DNA from: Variovorax paradoxus
GTDB taxonomy: Bacteria > Pseudomonadota > Gammaproteobacteria > Burkholderiales > Burkholderiaceae_C
NCBI GenBank assembly: GCA_016806145.1
Contig: CP063168.1
Span: forward strand, 124,001-188,000
Direction: 5' to 3'
Length of the DNA: 64,000 nt
This document shows positions 16,875 through 26,379 of this stretch, piece after piece. The notes beneath the pieces are model-generated. The model was not told the origin of the DNA. It searched no databases and saw only the letters and a program-made list of their open reading frames with translations. Each line of letters opens with the position of its first letter. The first letter of the stretch is position 1. The position numbers and the translations under genes were made by a program.

Positions 16875-17682
16875 TCAGAAGTTCCGGTGGCGTTCGAGCG
16901 GCAAGCCCTGCTCTGCGAACTGGTTGGAGCTTTCGAGCGCCCCCCGGTTTTCGTCGAGCCAACGCACGCTGCCCTCTGCGACTTCTGGAGACTTCGTCCG
17001 CCTCTGCGCACCCTGGAATGAGCGCCAGGCCCCCTTCAAAGCCTTGACGGCAGCGCTCGATGCGAACTGCGAGTGCAGGTAGTCTTCCGCTGCCTCGTAG
17101 GTGTTCGCGGTCACGGGGAAGCCCTCGTCGCCGAGGATCTCCCGTGCGATGTCGCCGGTCGGGCTGCTCCGTCCCTTCTGGCGCTCAAGCCAGCGATAAA
17201 AGGGGCTGCGCGATGCTTCGTGCGCGGCGGCCTGGGCACGAGCAGGAGCTTCCAGCATGTTCGGAGCGCCGAGCGGCCTGCGCGCCTGTTGCTCTGGCTC
17301 CCGAGTGGCCCAGCGGTTGATTGCGTCAAGTGCGCGTTTAAGCGTCTCACGCTGGTCGTGCTTTGCGAAGAAGTGGTCCGAGTCTACGAACTCATCGCAG
17401 GAGCGGCAGAAGAACTTCGTCGGATGTTCGGCGTGCTGGTCGCCGTGGAGGTAGTAGTGGTCCCTCGAGCCCATGACTCGCGCCGACGGCGGAGTCGGCG
17501 TCGCCACAGGCTTGGCGCCCGACTCGGGCAGAGCGTGCTTCTGCAGCAGCGACCAATTCTTGTACGTTGGCTTCGGCCAGCTGCTGTTGCGCTTCGTGGA
17601 GGGGTATGGATTGCTCGCGCACCATGCGTTTGGCGGCGCGCTTGAGCTGCTCGATGCGAGCGGAAGTGAGGGAAGTAGCCAT
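16875..17682 (-). pseudogene. YozE/SAM-like domain protein with frameshift
   Basis: The N-terminus (MATSLTSARIEQLKRAAKRM and an HEAQQQLAEANVQELV helix) starts at 17682 in one frame. From about 17545-17500 the coding signal moves to another frame: HYYLHGDQHAEHP, a CRSCDEF zinc-ribbon-like pair, and a C-terminal FYRWLERQKGR-x3-TGDIAREILGD-FP pattern typical of YozE SAM-like domains. So the gene carries one frameshift, either real or a sequence error. It is the first gene of the minus-strand island series. Confidence 0.6.
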
Positions 17683-18039
17683 GGTTCAAGTCCAAGGTCA
17701 CCTTGACGCGATGCGCCCACACATCGAGCCACTGTGACCATTGAGGTCGAACCAGGACTCTGGGTCTCACGCTGCCGCGAACGGCTTAGCCTTGTGGGCG
17801 GGCGAGCCGGCGGGCGGCTACTGCTCCACAGTGTAGCCCCGACGCTTGTATCGAACAGAGGCACAGCCCACCGATGGCGCCTTTTTCTCTTCCTCTCCCG
17901 TCGCGGACTGCCCTTATGAGCGTTGCCTGCGAGTAGAGAGCGGCAGTCCTGCACCCGGCGGGCGGTACAGCTAACCATTGGTTTAGGGGGCCCGCGCGCG
18001 GCAACAGGGAGGCGAGATGTTGCAAGCCGTAACCGTTCG
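17683..18039. other. Divergent intergenic region
   Basis: About 390 bp separate the minus-strand YozE-like gene and the plus-strand RHH gene. No open frame here has recognisable content. It should carry divergent promoters. On the plus strand TTGCAA with a 16-bp spacer and TATCGT (about 18020-18047) is a weak promoter candidate. Confidence 0.4.
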
Positions 18040-18060
18040 TGTATCGTGCTCTTCTATACA
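18040..18060. promoter_or_regulatory. TGTAT-N11-ATACA element before the RHH-helicase operon
   Basis: Half-sites TGTAT (18040-18044) and ATACA (18056-18060) flank 11 nt and lie 13 bp before the RHH start codon. A tighter version, TGTATATTTATACA, stands before rmuC at 23357. The shared half-sites suggest one regulator for both units, possibly the RHH protein itself. Confidence 0.4.
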
Positions 18061-18073
18061 GAACGAAGAAAAA

Positions 18074-18274
18074 ATGGCCGCCGAAAAAACCGTCGCAGTC
18101 AGCTTCCGGGTGTCGCAGCGCTTCAAAGTCCTACTTGAAGCCACAGCAAAGCACGAGCATCGCAGCATGACCAACATGCTCGAAAGCCTGCTGTTCGACT
18201 ACTGCAAGAAGCAGGGGCTGGATGAGCTTGTCCCGTCCGAAACGTCGGCGCCTTCATCGGGAGCAACCACTTGA
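18074..18274 (+). CDS. Ribbon-helix-helix protein heading the helicase operon
   Basis: 66 residues from the ATG at 18074. RHH pattern: VAVSFRVSQRFKVLLEAT strand and helix, then SMTNMLESLLFDYCKKQG. It resembles the RHH protein upstream of jetA in the order of motifs (SLANMFEVALLEYC there). Its TGA overlaps the TTG start of the helicase gene (TTGA), so the two are translationally coupled. Likely an autorepressor; inferred. Confidence 0.7.
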   Translation: MAAEKTVAVSFRVSQRFKVLLEATAKHEHRSMTNMLESLLFDYCKKQGLDELVPSETSAPSSGATT

Positions 18275-21200
18275 ACGAAGCCGCGCCGCGCGTACTCGAC
18301 CTTCTCACCTACATCGAGCAGGTCGAGAAACTCAAAACTAAACCAGCCTTCTCCGTCCCGACGGACTACTTCGTCGCCCATCAGCACGAGCTCAAGGGCC
18401 TTCCAGAGCTGCAGTTCAACCTGCAGGTGGAAGGTGACGACGTATGGCTGCGGCTTCCTCGTCTCCAAGAAATTGCCGCGCCTGAACCCGATGAGACGCT
18501 GAAGCTGTGGATTACTCTCCCCAAGACGCCAGAAAAGAGCCCCGAACTAAGGAACGAAGTCGTTCAGTACGAGGGCAAGCGCGAGGTGGGCCGCGAGCGG
18601 CTGCGAGACCACCCGGAGGTCCAGGCCCTGTTCGATTGGTACGTGGAAAACCAATGGAAGCCCTGGGCTATGGCGGAGCGTCCTCGCCGCAAGACGATTG
18701 CTCGCTACAACCAGCTGTTTGCTCTCCAGCAAGCCATCGCGTCGGACGGCGCCGAAACTGCGCTCGAGTTGGTGTGGGGAATTGGTTTCGCCGCGTGGAA
18801 GAAGGAAGGGTTTGGTACACCCGTCAAGCACCCTCTCTTTGTCCAATCCTGCGAAATCGCGCTGAACGAGAAGACGTTCGACCTCGAAGTTCGCCCGCGC
18901 GACGTCGAAGCGCGCCTTGAAGCGGACTGCTACGCGGAGATGGAGCTTCCTGGCGTCAGACAGTTGGACGCCTTCTGGCGGAGCAGCCTGGCCACGGGTG
19001 CTCACCGGGTGAACCCATTCGAAGCATCCACCTTCGATGGGGTGCTGAAGGCCGCGGTTGGTCACCTCGACCCCTCGGGGGCCTACGAGGTGAGAACGGA
19101 TGATGTGACGCCTCCGACGCCCGCTGAGAAGCTGAAGATTACGAACACCTGGGTGCTGTTCGGACGGAAGCGCTCCGGAGACATCTTTCTGGAGGACGTG
19201 CGCCGCCTTAAAAAGAGCGTTGAGGCAGCGACAACACTGCCCGGCGTCATTCGCAGCTTCGTCGAGCACGGCGACTCGTCGGTCAAGGTGCGACCTGAAC
19301 AGCCGTTTCGGGGCCTGTCTTCCAGCGACAGCCAGCCGGGTGCCTTCGAGTTGTACTTCCCGATGCCGTACAACGACGAGCAGGTTTCCATCATCCAGAA
19401 GCTGGAGAGCAACGACGGAGTCGTCGTTCAGGGGCCGCCTGGCACCGGCAAGACGCACACGATTGCGAACGTCGTAGCCCACTATCTTGCGAACGGGAAG
19501 CGTGTTCTTGTCACCGCCAAGGGCGAATCTGCTCTGGCAGTTCTCCAAGACAAGCTGCCGGAGCGCATTCGTCCGCTGAGCGTTTCCCTGCTCTCCGACG
19601 AGCGCGACGGCATGAAGCAGTTCGAGCACTCGATCCAAACCATCGCATCCGAAGTCGCATCCATCAATCCGACACGAGCTCTGGCCGCAATCTCAGCCGC
19701 TGAAGAGAAGCTGAACCAGCTGCACGCAAAGATTGCCAACGTCGACCAGACAGTCGCGGCGTTTGCGTCCAAGCACATGCGCAACTACATCTTCCAAGGA
19801 CGGGAGGTGACGCCGGAGGAGATGGCGAAACTCGTGCTTCAGGACGCTGAGAAGCATCAATGGTTTGATGACGAGCCGACGGCCGCGGGGGACAAGCTGC
19901 CATTCGGGGATGCAGACATCTCGGCGCTGCGCGACGCACGCATGAAGGCGGGCCAAGACATCCTGTACCTGAGTGCCTCCCTGCCCTCTCCGGACGACTT
20001 CCCCGCTTGGTCAGAACTGCAGGGCTTGCACCGCGACCTGGTGAAGGCCCGGTCCATCGAAGCGAATGTTGCTCACGGGAGCATTCTCCGGTTGGTGGAC
20101 TCTCGGTTCGAGACGTTCGAGAAGGCGCAGCAGTTGCAGGCCTTCCTGGACGCGCGCGTGGCCTGCAAGAGCAAGCTCAAGAGCCCGGGCTTGTCGTGGC
20201 TTACGACGCTGGGCCAACGCATGGCTGATATGCACCCTGACGACCCGCTGCTCACGGCGCTGCTGGAGACTTGCCAGCAGGTCCAGCAACTTGAGGCTAC
20301 GCGACGTCAGCTCGTATCGAAGGCGGTGCAAGTCCCGGCTGACGCAGAACTCAACGCTGACTTCAAGCAAGCCGTGGCACGCATGGTCTCGGGCAAGAGC
20401 GCATTCGCCCTGCCCTTCGGCAGCGGCGACGCTCGCAAACTCGTTGCGGCGGTCACCGTCTTGGGCACGGCGCCGGCAGCAGCGGCAAAGGCTGAGTGGA
20501 GCGAAGTCCAGCGCATGCTGGACTGGCGAAGCGAGGCTCGCAAGGTTGTCGCCCGTTGGAACTCGATGTCCGAGGAGTTTGGTCTCGAACCAGCGGAGGG
20601 CTTCGAGGTTGGGTTCAAGAAGCTCGCGCTGGACCAAGCCCATGTCGACGATATTCGCCAGCTCGTATTCGAGTTCGACGCCCACATCACCGGACGCGTT
20701 GCTGCGGTGTTCGGCAGGCCGATTGCCGACCGACTCGTCGACGAAGATGAGCCATTCCTAAAGACGATTTCGGAGAGCTTGCAGGCGCACGTCGACAAGG
20801 GCCGGCTGGCCTACGCGATGAAGCGCGTCAAAGAGCTCATACAAAAGCTCGAAGGCCGTAGTGGTGGGATGGTGAACGAGCTGCGCGAGTTCCTGACGAA
20901 CAACCTGGGGCGAGCGACCGCTGATGAGGCTGTGCTGCAAACCATGTGGGGCGCGCTGCAAGACGAGCTGAGGCGGCTGACTGCCTTGCGCCCGGCACTC
21001 GACGAGATTGGCCGGGTCGGAGCAGCGCTGCAGGCCGCCGGCGCCAAACTCTGGGGCGCTCGTGTGCGCACTGCCGCAGCTTCCCCCGACCACGACCCGC
21101 TAACGCCCGCCACCTGGCTGGACGCCTGGAACTGGCGGCTGGCCGTCATATTCCTCGAGCGCATCGACGGGCATCGCAAGCTGCGGGAATTGTTTGCCGA

Positions 21201-22758
21201 AAGGAAGACACTCACCACGGCGCTGGCCCGGACGTACCAGGACCTGGTCGCTGAGAAGACGTGGCTGGGCGTCTTCAACAATTCGCCTGACAACGTTCGG
21301 CAGGCGCTGCAGGCGTACCTGAACGCTGTGCAAGCAATGGGCTCCGGTACCGGCGTCCGCGCCATCCGTCACCGAGCGACTGCCCGCGCAGCGATGCTGC
21401 GGGCTTATCAGGCGGTACCCTGCTGGGTGCTTCCTCATTGGCGAGTGTCCGAGACACTGCCACCCGAAATCGGTTTGTTTGACCTCGTCATCGTCGACGA
21501 GGCATCCCAGTCGGACATTTGGGCACTGCCAGCTCTGCTGCGCGGCAAGAAACTTCTTGTCGTGGGCGACCACAAGCAGGTGTCTCCGTCGGCGGTCGGC
21601 ACCGCAGAAGAAAAAATCAAAGAGCTCAGCAACCGCTTCCTGAACAACCAGCCGCACGGCTCTGAGATGACGCCGGACAAGTCCATCTACGACTTGGCCA
21701 AGGTTGTCTTCGCTGGTAACTCGGTGATGCTCAAGGAGCATTTCCGCTGCGTTCCGGCCATCATCGAGTTCTCAAACAGGGAGTTCTATCAAGGGGACAT
21801 CCGCCCCTTGCGACTGCCCAAGGCGAACGAACGGCTGGACCCTCCGCTAATCGACGTTTACGTCAAGGGCGGCTACCGCAAGGGAGATACGAACCCTGCC
21901 GAAGCGAAGGCCATCGTCGACGAAATCGAGGCGCTGCTGGCAGACCCGCAATTCGATGGAAGGACCATCGGTGTCGTCACCTTGATGGGGCCAACGCAGG
22001 CTGCCTACATCCAGGCGCTGGTCAGCAAGCGACTGGCGCCGTCGGACATCTTGGCCCGCAAGATTGCGGTTGGTCCGCCCCCGGTGTTCCAGGGCCGAGA
22101 GCGCGACATCATGATGGTGTCCATGGTGCTGGACCCCAGCAACCGCGCGGCACAGCACAAGGCCGACATGCTGCAGCGGTTCAACGTGGCCTTGTCACGC
22201 GCCCGCGACCGGATGTACCTGTTCAGGTCCGTGACCGAGTCGACATTCGGCGAAGACACCTTGAACTCTCGGCTCATCCGGCACTTCCGACAGCCGTTCC
22301 GGCAGGACGCCCGCAAGGTGCTCGCTCTCCGGGACCGGTGCGAGTCTGGCTTCGAGTTCGAGATGTTCGACGAACTCGTGAAGCGAGGCTACCGTGTCGA
22401 GCCGCAGGTTCCATGCGGCGGTTACCGAATCGACTTCGTCGTCGAGGGCAACGAAGGTCGCCGCCTTGCCATCGAATGCGATGGCGACCGGTTCCACGGG
22501 CCAGGGCAGTGGTCAGACGATATGGCGCGACAGCGGGTGCTCGAGCGCGCTGGTTGGACGTTCTGGCGGTGCTTCGCTTCGAGCTTCGTTCGTCGCCGCG
22601 AGGCAGTCCTTGCTGATTTGGTCGAGACCCTCGACCGCCTGGGAATCGAACCTCTGGGCTCGGAGTCCGTGGACAACACGGTGTGGGTCCACAGCAAGGA
22701 GGTCGACCCCTTTGGTGTTGAAGAGGCCGACACGGCCGAAGAGCTGGAGGCGTCGTAA
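18271..22758 (+). CDS. SF1 (Upf1-like) helicase with C-terminal nuclease domain
   Basis: 1495 residues. Walker A GPPGTGKT at about 388-395 sits in a Q-G-P-P context with the Q motif YNDEQVSII just before it. A long helical insert (about 450-1040) separates it from Walker B VDEAS (1075-1079) and motif III GDHKQVSPS. Motif VI is FNVALSRARDRMYL. From about 1371 a PD-(D/E)XK-like nuclease follows: VPCGGYRIDFVVEG, then RLAIECDGDRFHG and a VLERAGWTFWR end, as in DUF559/Vsr-like domains. TTG start with GGGAG upstream. Helicase-nuclease fusions of this kind occur in defence islands; the actual role here is inferred. Confidence 0.85.
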   Translation: MNEAAPRVLDLLTYIEQVEKLKTKPAFSVPTDYFVAHQHELKGLPELQFNLQVEGDDVWLRLPRLQEIAAPEPDETLKLWITLPKTPEKSPELRNEVVQYEGKREVGRERLRDHPEVQALFDWYVENQWKPWAMAERPRRKTIARYNQLFALQQAIASDGAETALELVWGIGFAAWKKEGFGTPVKHPLFVQSCEIALNEKTFDLEVRPRDVEARLEADCYAEMELPGVRQLDAFWRSSLATGAHRVNPFEASTFDGVLKAAVGHLDPSGAYEVRTDDVTPPTPAEKLKITNTWVLFGRKRSGDIFLEDVRRLKKSVEAATTLPGVIRSFVEHGDSSVKVRPEQPFRGLSSSDSQPGAFELYFPMPYNDEQVSIIQKLESNDGVVVQGPPGTGKTHTIANVVAHYLANGKRVLVTAKGESALAVLQDKLPERIRPLSVSLLSDERDGMKQFEHSIQTIASEVASINPTRALAAISAAEEKLNQLHAKIANVDQTVAAFASKHMRNYIFQGREVTPEEMAKLVLQDAEKHQWFDDEPTAAGDKLPFGDADISALRDARMKAGQDILYLSASLPSPDDFPAWSELQGLHRDLVKARSIEANVAHGSILRLVDSRFETFEKAQQLQAFLDARVACKSKLKSPGLSWLTTLGQRMADMHPDDPLLTALLETCQQVQQLEATRRQLVSKAVQVPADAELNADFKQAVARMVSGKSAFALPFGSGDARKLVAAVTVLGTAPAAAAKAEWSEVQRMLDWRSEARKVVARWNSMSEEFGLEPAEGFEVGFKKLALDQAHVDDIRQLVFEFDAHITGRVAAVFGRPIADRLVDEDEPFLKTISESLQAHVDKGRLAYAMKRVKELIQKLEGRSGGMVNELREFLTNNLGRATADEAVLQTMWGALQDELRRLTALRPALDEIGRVGAALQAAGAKLWGARVRTAAASPDHDPLTPATWLDAWNWRLAVIFLERIDGHRKLRELFAERKTLTTALARTYQDLVAEKTWLGVFNNSPDNVRQALQAYLNAVQAMGSGTGVRAIRHRATARAAMLRAYQAVPCWVLPHWRVSETLPPEIGLFDLVIVDEASQSDIWALPALLRGKKLLVVGDHKQVSPSAVGTAEEKIKELSNRFLNNQPHGSEMTPDKSIYDLAKVVFAGNSVMLKEHFRCVPAIIEFSNREFYQGDIRPLRLPKANERLDPPLIDVYVKGGYRKGDTNPAEAKAIVDEIEALLADPQFDGRTIGVVTLMGPTQAAYIQALVSKRLAPSDILARKIAVGPPPVFQGRERDIMMVSMVLDPSNRAAQHKADMLQRFNVALSRARDRMYLFRSVTESTFGEDTLNSRLIRHFRQPFRQDARKVLALRDRCESGFEFEMFDELVKRGYRVEPQVPCGGYRIDFVVEGNEGRRLAIECDGDRFHGPGQWSDDMARQRVLERAGWTFWRCFASSFVRRREAVLADLVETLDRLGIEPLGSESVDNTVWVHSKEVDPFGVEEADTAEELEAS

Positions 22759-22761
22759 CCC

Positions 22762-23331
22762 ATGGCTCCCATGGCTCGTCCTCTCATGCAGAAAGGCATC
22801 ACCGAGTTGGAGGCGATGTTCGGCGCCGCGCAAGGTGACGCTCGAGTCCTCAAGCAACTGGAAGCAGAACTTCGGCACCGTCAGGTGCCCCGGGCACTGA
22901 CTCTGTTGGACAAGGTGCAACGGGTGCTCTCCACGGCTGCCCCGCCAGCCCCGCGTTCCATAGAGCCACCGCGGCAGCCTGCGGCGGCGAAGGTCGCACC
23001 TCAACCTGAGTTGTGGCCTCCTGTAGTGCCACCGCCTCCTACCCCCGTACCGCGAGAGCCAAAGCCATCTCCGACCGGTCAGGTCGGTGCGCAGCCTCCC
23101 GCGGCGCCCTCGCCAAGCTTCTCGGTAGAAGCGGCGTACCAGATGTTGAAGGTGCCCCCGACGGCCTCTTGGGAGGCAATCGAGCTTGCTCGTCGAAAGC
23201 TCGTCGATTTGGCCCATCCGAGCCGCGTGGCGGCGCTGGCTGCAGACAAGCGAGCCGCCGCTCAAGAGATAGCCCGTCAGGCGAACGCCGCCTACACCGC
23301 CCTGCACCTCTCGCGGACGACGGCCAGCTGA
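22762..23331 (+). CDS. J-domain-like protein with degenerate HPD
   Basis: 189 residues. The N-terminus is a short helical hairpin, then a Pro-rich linker (about 55-115). The C-terminal 65 residues look like a J domain: AAYQMLKVPPTASWEAIELA, a K-L-V-D-L-A-H-P-S-R loop, and an AAQEIARQANAAYTAL helix. The canonical HPD is HPS here, so stimulation of a DnaK-type ATPase is doubtful. It starts 3 bp after the helicase stop, with a GGAGG inside the end of that gene, so it is in the same operon. Confidence 0.7.
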   Translation: MAPMARPLMQKGITELEAMFGAAQGDARVLKQLEAELRHRQVPRALTLLDKVQRVLSTAAPPAPRSIEPPRQPAAAKVAPQPELWPPVVPPPPTPVPREPKPSPTGQVGAQPPAAPSPSFSVEAAYQMLKVPPTASWEAIELARRKLVDLAHPSRVAALAADKRAAAQEIARQANAAYTALHLSRTTAS

Positions 23332-23356
23332 AGACTACAGGAAATTATTTAGCGGT

Positions 23357-23370
23357 TGTATATTTATACA
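23357..23370. promoter_or_regulatory. Palindrome TGTATATTTATACA upstream of rmuC
   Basis: Perfect 6-bp arms around TT, 25 bp before the rmuC ATG, in a short AT-rich gap between the J-like gene and rmuC. It shares TGTAT and ATACA half-sites with the element at 18040-18060. It may be an operator overlapping an rmuC promoter. Confidence 0.45.
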
Positions 23371-23395
23371 GCTTCGTGTTCTGTCAGGACCATCC

Positions 23396-24837
23396 ATGAA
23401 CCAGCCTCTCCTCTTCGCCGGTGTCGCGGCTATAGCCCTTCTCGTCGGGCTTGTCGTAGGTTGGTTTGCCGGTCGAGGGCGCTCTGCTTCCCTGGTTGCG
23501 GCCGCGTCCACAGAGGCCAAGGCAGGCGTTCAAGGCGAACTAGCCACCCTGACGGAGCGGGCCAATGGCCTGGCGGCTTCACTGGCAGACGAACGTCTAC
23601 AGCATTCGGCGTCTAAGCAGAGCCTCGGGGCACTGCGCTCCCAGCTGGACACCGCTTCCAACGAAATCGCCACGTTGACCGAGCGGTCCCGGCGCGTACC
23701 GGCGCTGGAGGCTGAGATTGGGACGCTGGAAACCGCCGCCGTGGCACGTGAAGCGGAACTGCGTCAGGTTTCGACCGCCAACGCACAAAGCTCGGAGCGA
23801 GCCGCGCAGCTTGCTCAGCAGCTCGCGGACGTGAACCGCGACCTGGACGAAGCTCGTGGGCAACTGCAGTCCACAGCATCCGCGCTGCATCAATCGAACG
23901 AAGCACGAGCGAGCTTGGAAGAGCAAGCACGCCGCGTCCCTACGCTGGAGGGTGAGGTCACCACGTTGAGCGCAGCTCTCGAAGGTCGTGAGGCCGAGTT
24001 GCGTCAACTGTCGACCACGAATGGCCAGAACGCTGAACGCGCGACCCAGCTCGGTCAGCAGCTTGCGGACAAACTACCCTGCTCTCCGAAACACAGCAGC
24101 GTCTCGAAACCGCATCCAGCGCGCTGCAACAATCTAACGAGCTGAAGGCCGCTCTCGAGCAGCAGGCGCTACGCGTCCCTGGCTTGGAGCAGCAGCTGAC
24201 CGACCTGTCGGCTGCGCTGACCGCAGCGCGGGACGAGTTGGCTGGGGTGCGAGAGTCGACCGGCAGCGAAATCGCACGGCTTGCGGCCGAACTGGCCGCC
24301 GAGCGCGAGGCCTTGGGCCTGACTCGCCAAGAAGGAGGCGACGCACGGACTGCCGCATCGAACGCCGAAGCGCGCGTCGCGGAGTTGACTACTGAACTGA
24401 CCGAGCTGCGCACGCGCACCGACGATGAACGGACGCACTCGGAGGAGAAACTGCAGATGCTTCTCCAGGCGCGTGATGCTCTGTCCGACCAGTTCAAAAC
24501 GCTGGCTAGTGAAATCTTGGAAGAGAAGTCCAAGCGCTTCGCCGAGCAGAACCAGACAAATCTTGGGCAGCTTCTCGACCCACTCCGCACTCAGCTTTCC
24601 GAGTTCAAGGGCAAAGTTGAAGAGGTCTACGTCCAGGAGGGCAAAGACCGCTCGGCTCTGTCCGAGCAAGTGCGTCAGCTGGTCGCTCTGAACCAGGCGC
24701 TTAGTGAAGACGCCAAGAGCCTGACGCAGGCGTTGAAGGGTCAGGCCAAGACACAGGGCAACTGGGGCGAGCTCATCCTTGAGCGTGTCCTCGAAGCTTC
24801 GGGGCTGCGCAAGGGCTTTGAATACAAGGTGCAGGAC
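23396..24837 (+). pseudogene. rmuC: rmuC, frameshifted and truncated by an IS
   Basis: RmuC is a membrane-anchored recombination-limiting protein with a coiled coil and a C-terminal nuclease-like domain. Here an N-terminal membrane segment (LLFAGVAAIALLVGLVVGWF) and repeated coiled-coil heptads are present. A frameshift near 24070 moves the coding signal to the frame that reads ETQQRLETASSALQQSNELK and continues to GNWGELILERVLEASGLRKG. The conserved nuclease-like core normally follows that motif but is cut off exactly where the IS begins (24838), and no continuation is seen beyond the IS at 27500. Only the stub remains. Confidence 0.8.
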
Positions 24838-25276
24838 TGAAGCGCCCCGGCTTTGAACTGACCCCCAGAAGTTGGACAAACTTCAAAGGGTTCCATGAGG
24901 AAGTACGAAACAAAGTTCAAGCTCAAGGTGGTTGAGAGCTTTCTGGCTGGAGACGGCGGCGCGAAGCTGCTCGCGCGGCGTTGGTCAGTGTCCGAGGAGA
25001 AGATTCGGACTTGGGTCAGCCACTATCGGCTGCACGGAGTGGCCGGCCTGCAGCCAAAACGCAGCGCCTACACTGCTGATTTCAAGCTCCAAGTGCTGGC
25101 GCATCAAGATCGTGAGAGGCTCTCCAGCCGGCAGGTTGCTGCGATCTACGATATTCGCAATCCGAACCAGGTTGTCGTATGGCGGCGCGCCTTCGATGGC
25201 GGCGGTGCCGCGGCACTCGAGGGCAGCAGAAAGGCGCATTCTATTGACCTGCCCGGTTTAATCGAGACAGTTTTTC

Positions 25277-26122
25277 CTAGAAGACGGCGGGTTGCAGGTC
25301 TTGGCGGGGTTGCTGTTTGAACTCCGCCGGGGTCAAGTATTGCAGGCTGCTGTGCGGACGCACCTCGTTGTAGTGATTGCGCCAAGCTTCGATCAGGACA
25401 GCGGCTTCGCGGCGCGAGCGGAACCACTCGATGGATAGGCACTCGTCGCGGAACTTGCCGTTGAAGCTCTCATCGGTGCCGTTCTGCCAGGGCTTGCCCG
25501 GATCGTTGAGCACGGTGGCGATGCCCGAGCCCGAGATCCACTCCAGGATGGCCTGGCTGACGAACTCGGGCCCGTTGTCCGAGCGCATGAACAGCGGCGC
25601 CCCATGCAGGCTCACCAGGCGCGACAGCACCTCGATCACGCGCTTGGAGCGAATGGCGCCCGCCACGTCGATGGCCAGGCACTCGCGGGTGTATTCATCC
25701 ACGACGGTCAGGCACTTGATCTGTTGGCCGCTGGCCGTGGTGTCGAAGACGAAGTCATAGGCCCAGACCATGTTGGCCTTGAACGGTGTGTGGATGCGTG
25801 GGCGCACCGAGGCGATGCGCTTGCGCGGGCGCTTCCTGGGCACCAGCAGGCCCGCCTGGCGCCACAAGCGATGCGTGCGCGACCAGCTCAACTCGAAGCC
25901 ACGGCGGCGCAAGAACACGCGGATGCGGCGGTAGCCGTAGCGGGGGTACAAGGCCGAGAGTTCCTTCATCGCCGCGAGCACCGGTGCATCCTTGGCCGGC
26001 AGGCGCAGCTCGTAGCTGGGCGTGGCCCGCGACATGCCCAGCAGCCCGCAGGCACGACGCAAACTCAGGCCCCGTGCGCGCACGAAGGCCAGTTGCTCGC
26101 GCCGCGCCAGCGGGCTCACCAT
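25277..26122 (-). CDS. IS407-group transposase OrfB (DDE integrase)
   Basis: 281 residues. rve-type catalytic core with D in MVWAYDFVFDTT, D in FMRSDNGPEF and E in DESFNGKFRDE, plus the YNEVRPHSSL signature near the end. It overlaps orfA by 7 nt, the usual layout for programmed frameshifting in this family. The frame appears intact. Confidence 0.93.
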   Translation of the reverse strand: MVSPLARREQLAFVRARGLSLRRACGLLGMSRATPSYELRLPAKDAPVLAAMKELSALYPRYGYRRIRVFLRRRGFELSWSRTHRLWRQAGLLVPRKRPRKRIASVRPRIHTPFKANMVWAYDFVFDTTASGQQIKCLTVVDEYTRECLAIDVAGAIRSKRVIEVLSRLVSLHGAPLFMRSDNGPEFVSQAILEWISGSGIATVLNDPGKPWQNGTDESFNGKFRDECLSIEWFRSRREAAVLIEAWRNHYNEVRPHSSLQYLTPAEFKQQPRQDLQPAVF

Positions 26123-26379
26123 TTTTTTGTGTTGATCTCCTTGAGGATCTCGATGTCCAGATCCCGCTCGGCAAGCAGCTTCTTCAGGCGGCTGTTCTCA
26201 AGCTCCAGGGCCTTGAGCCGTTTGACGTCCGCTGCCTCCATCTGGCCGAAGTGCTTGCGCCACGCATAGATGGTGGCGTCGCTGACCTTGTGCTTCTTGG
26301 CGGCCTCGGCCACCGTGGTGCGATCTGCTTCGCGCAGGATCGTGACCATTTGCTCTTCCGTGAATCGACTCTTCTTCAT
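26116..26379 (-). CDS. IS407-group OrfA (helix-turn-helix)
   Basis: 87 residues: KKSRFTEEQMVTILREAD helix-turn-helix, a TIYAWRKHFG recognition helix, and a leucine-zipper tail LKALELENSRLKKLLAERDL. It binds the IS ends and supplies the N-terminus of OrfAB. Confidence 0.93.
   Translation of the reverse strand: MKKSRFTEEQMVTILREADRTTVAEAAKKHKVSDATIYAWRKHFGQMEAADVKRLKALELENSRLKKLLAERDLDIEILKEINTKKW

Noticed and set aside
18547..19638. Minus-strand frame of 363 codons inside the helicase gene
   Set aside because: Antisense to the helicase N-terminal half; no recognisable domain.
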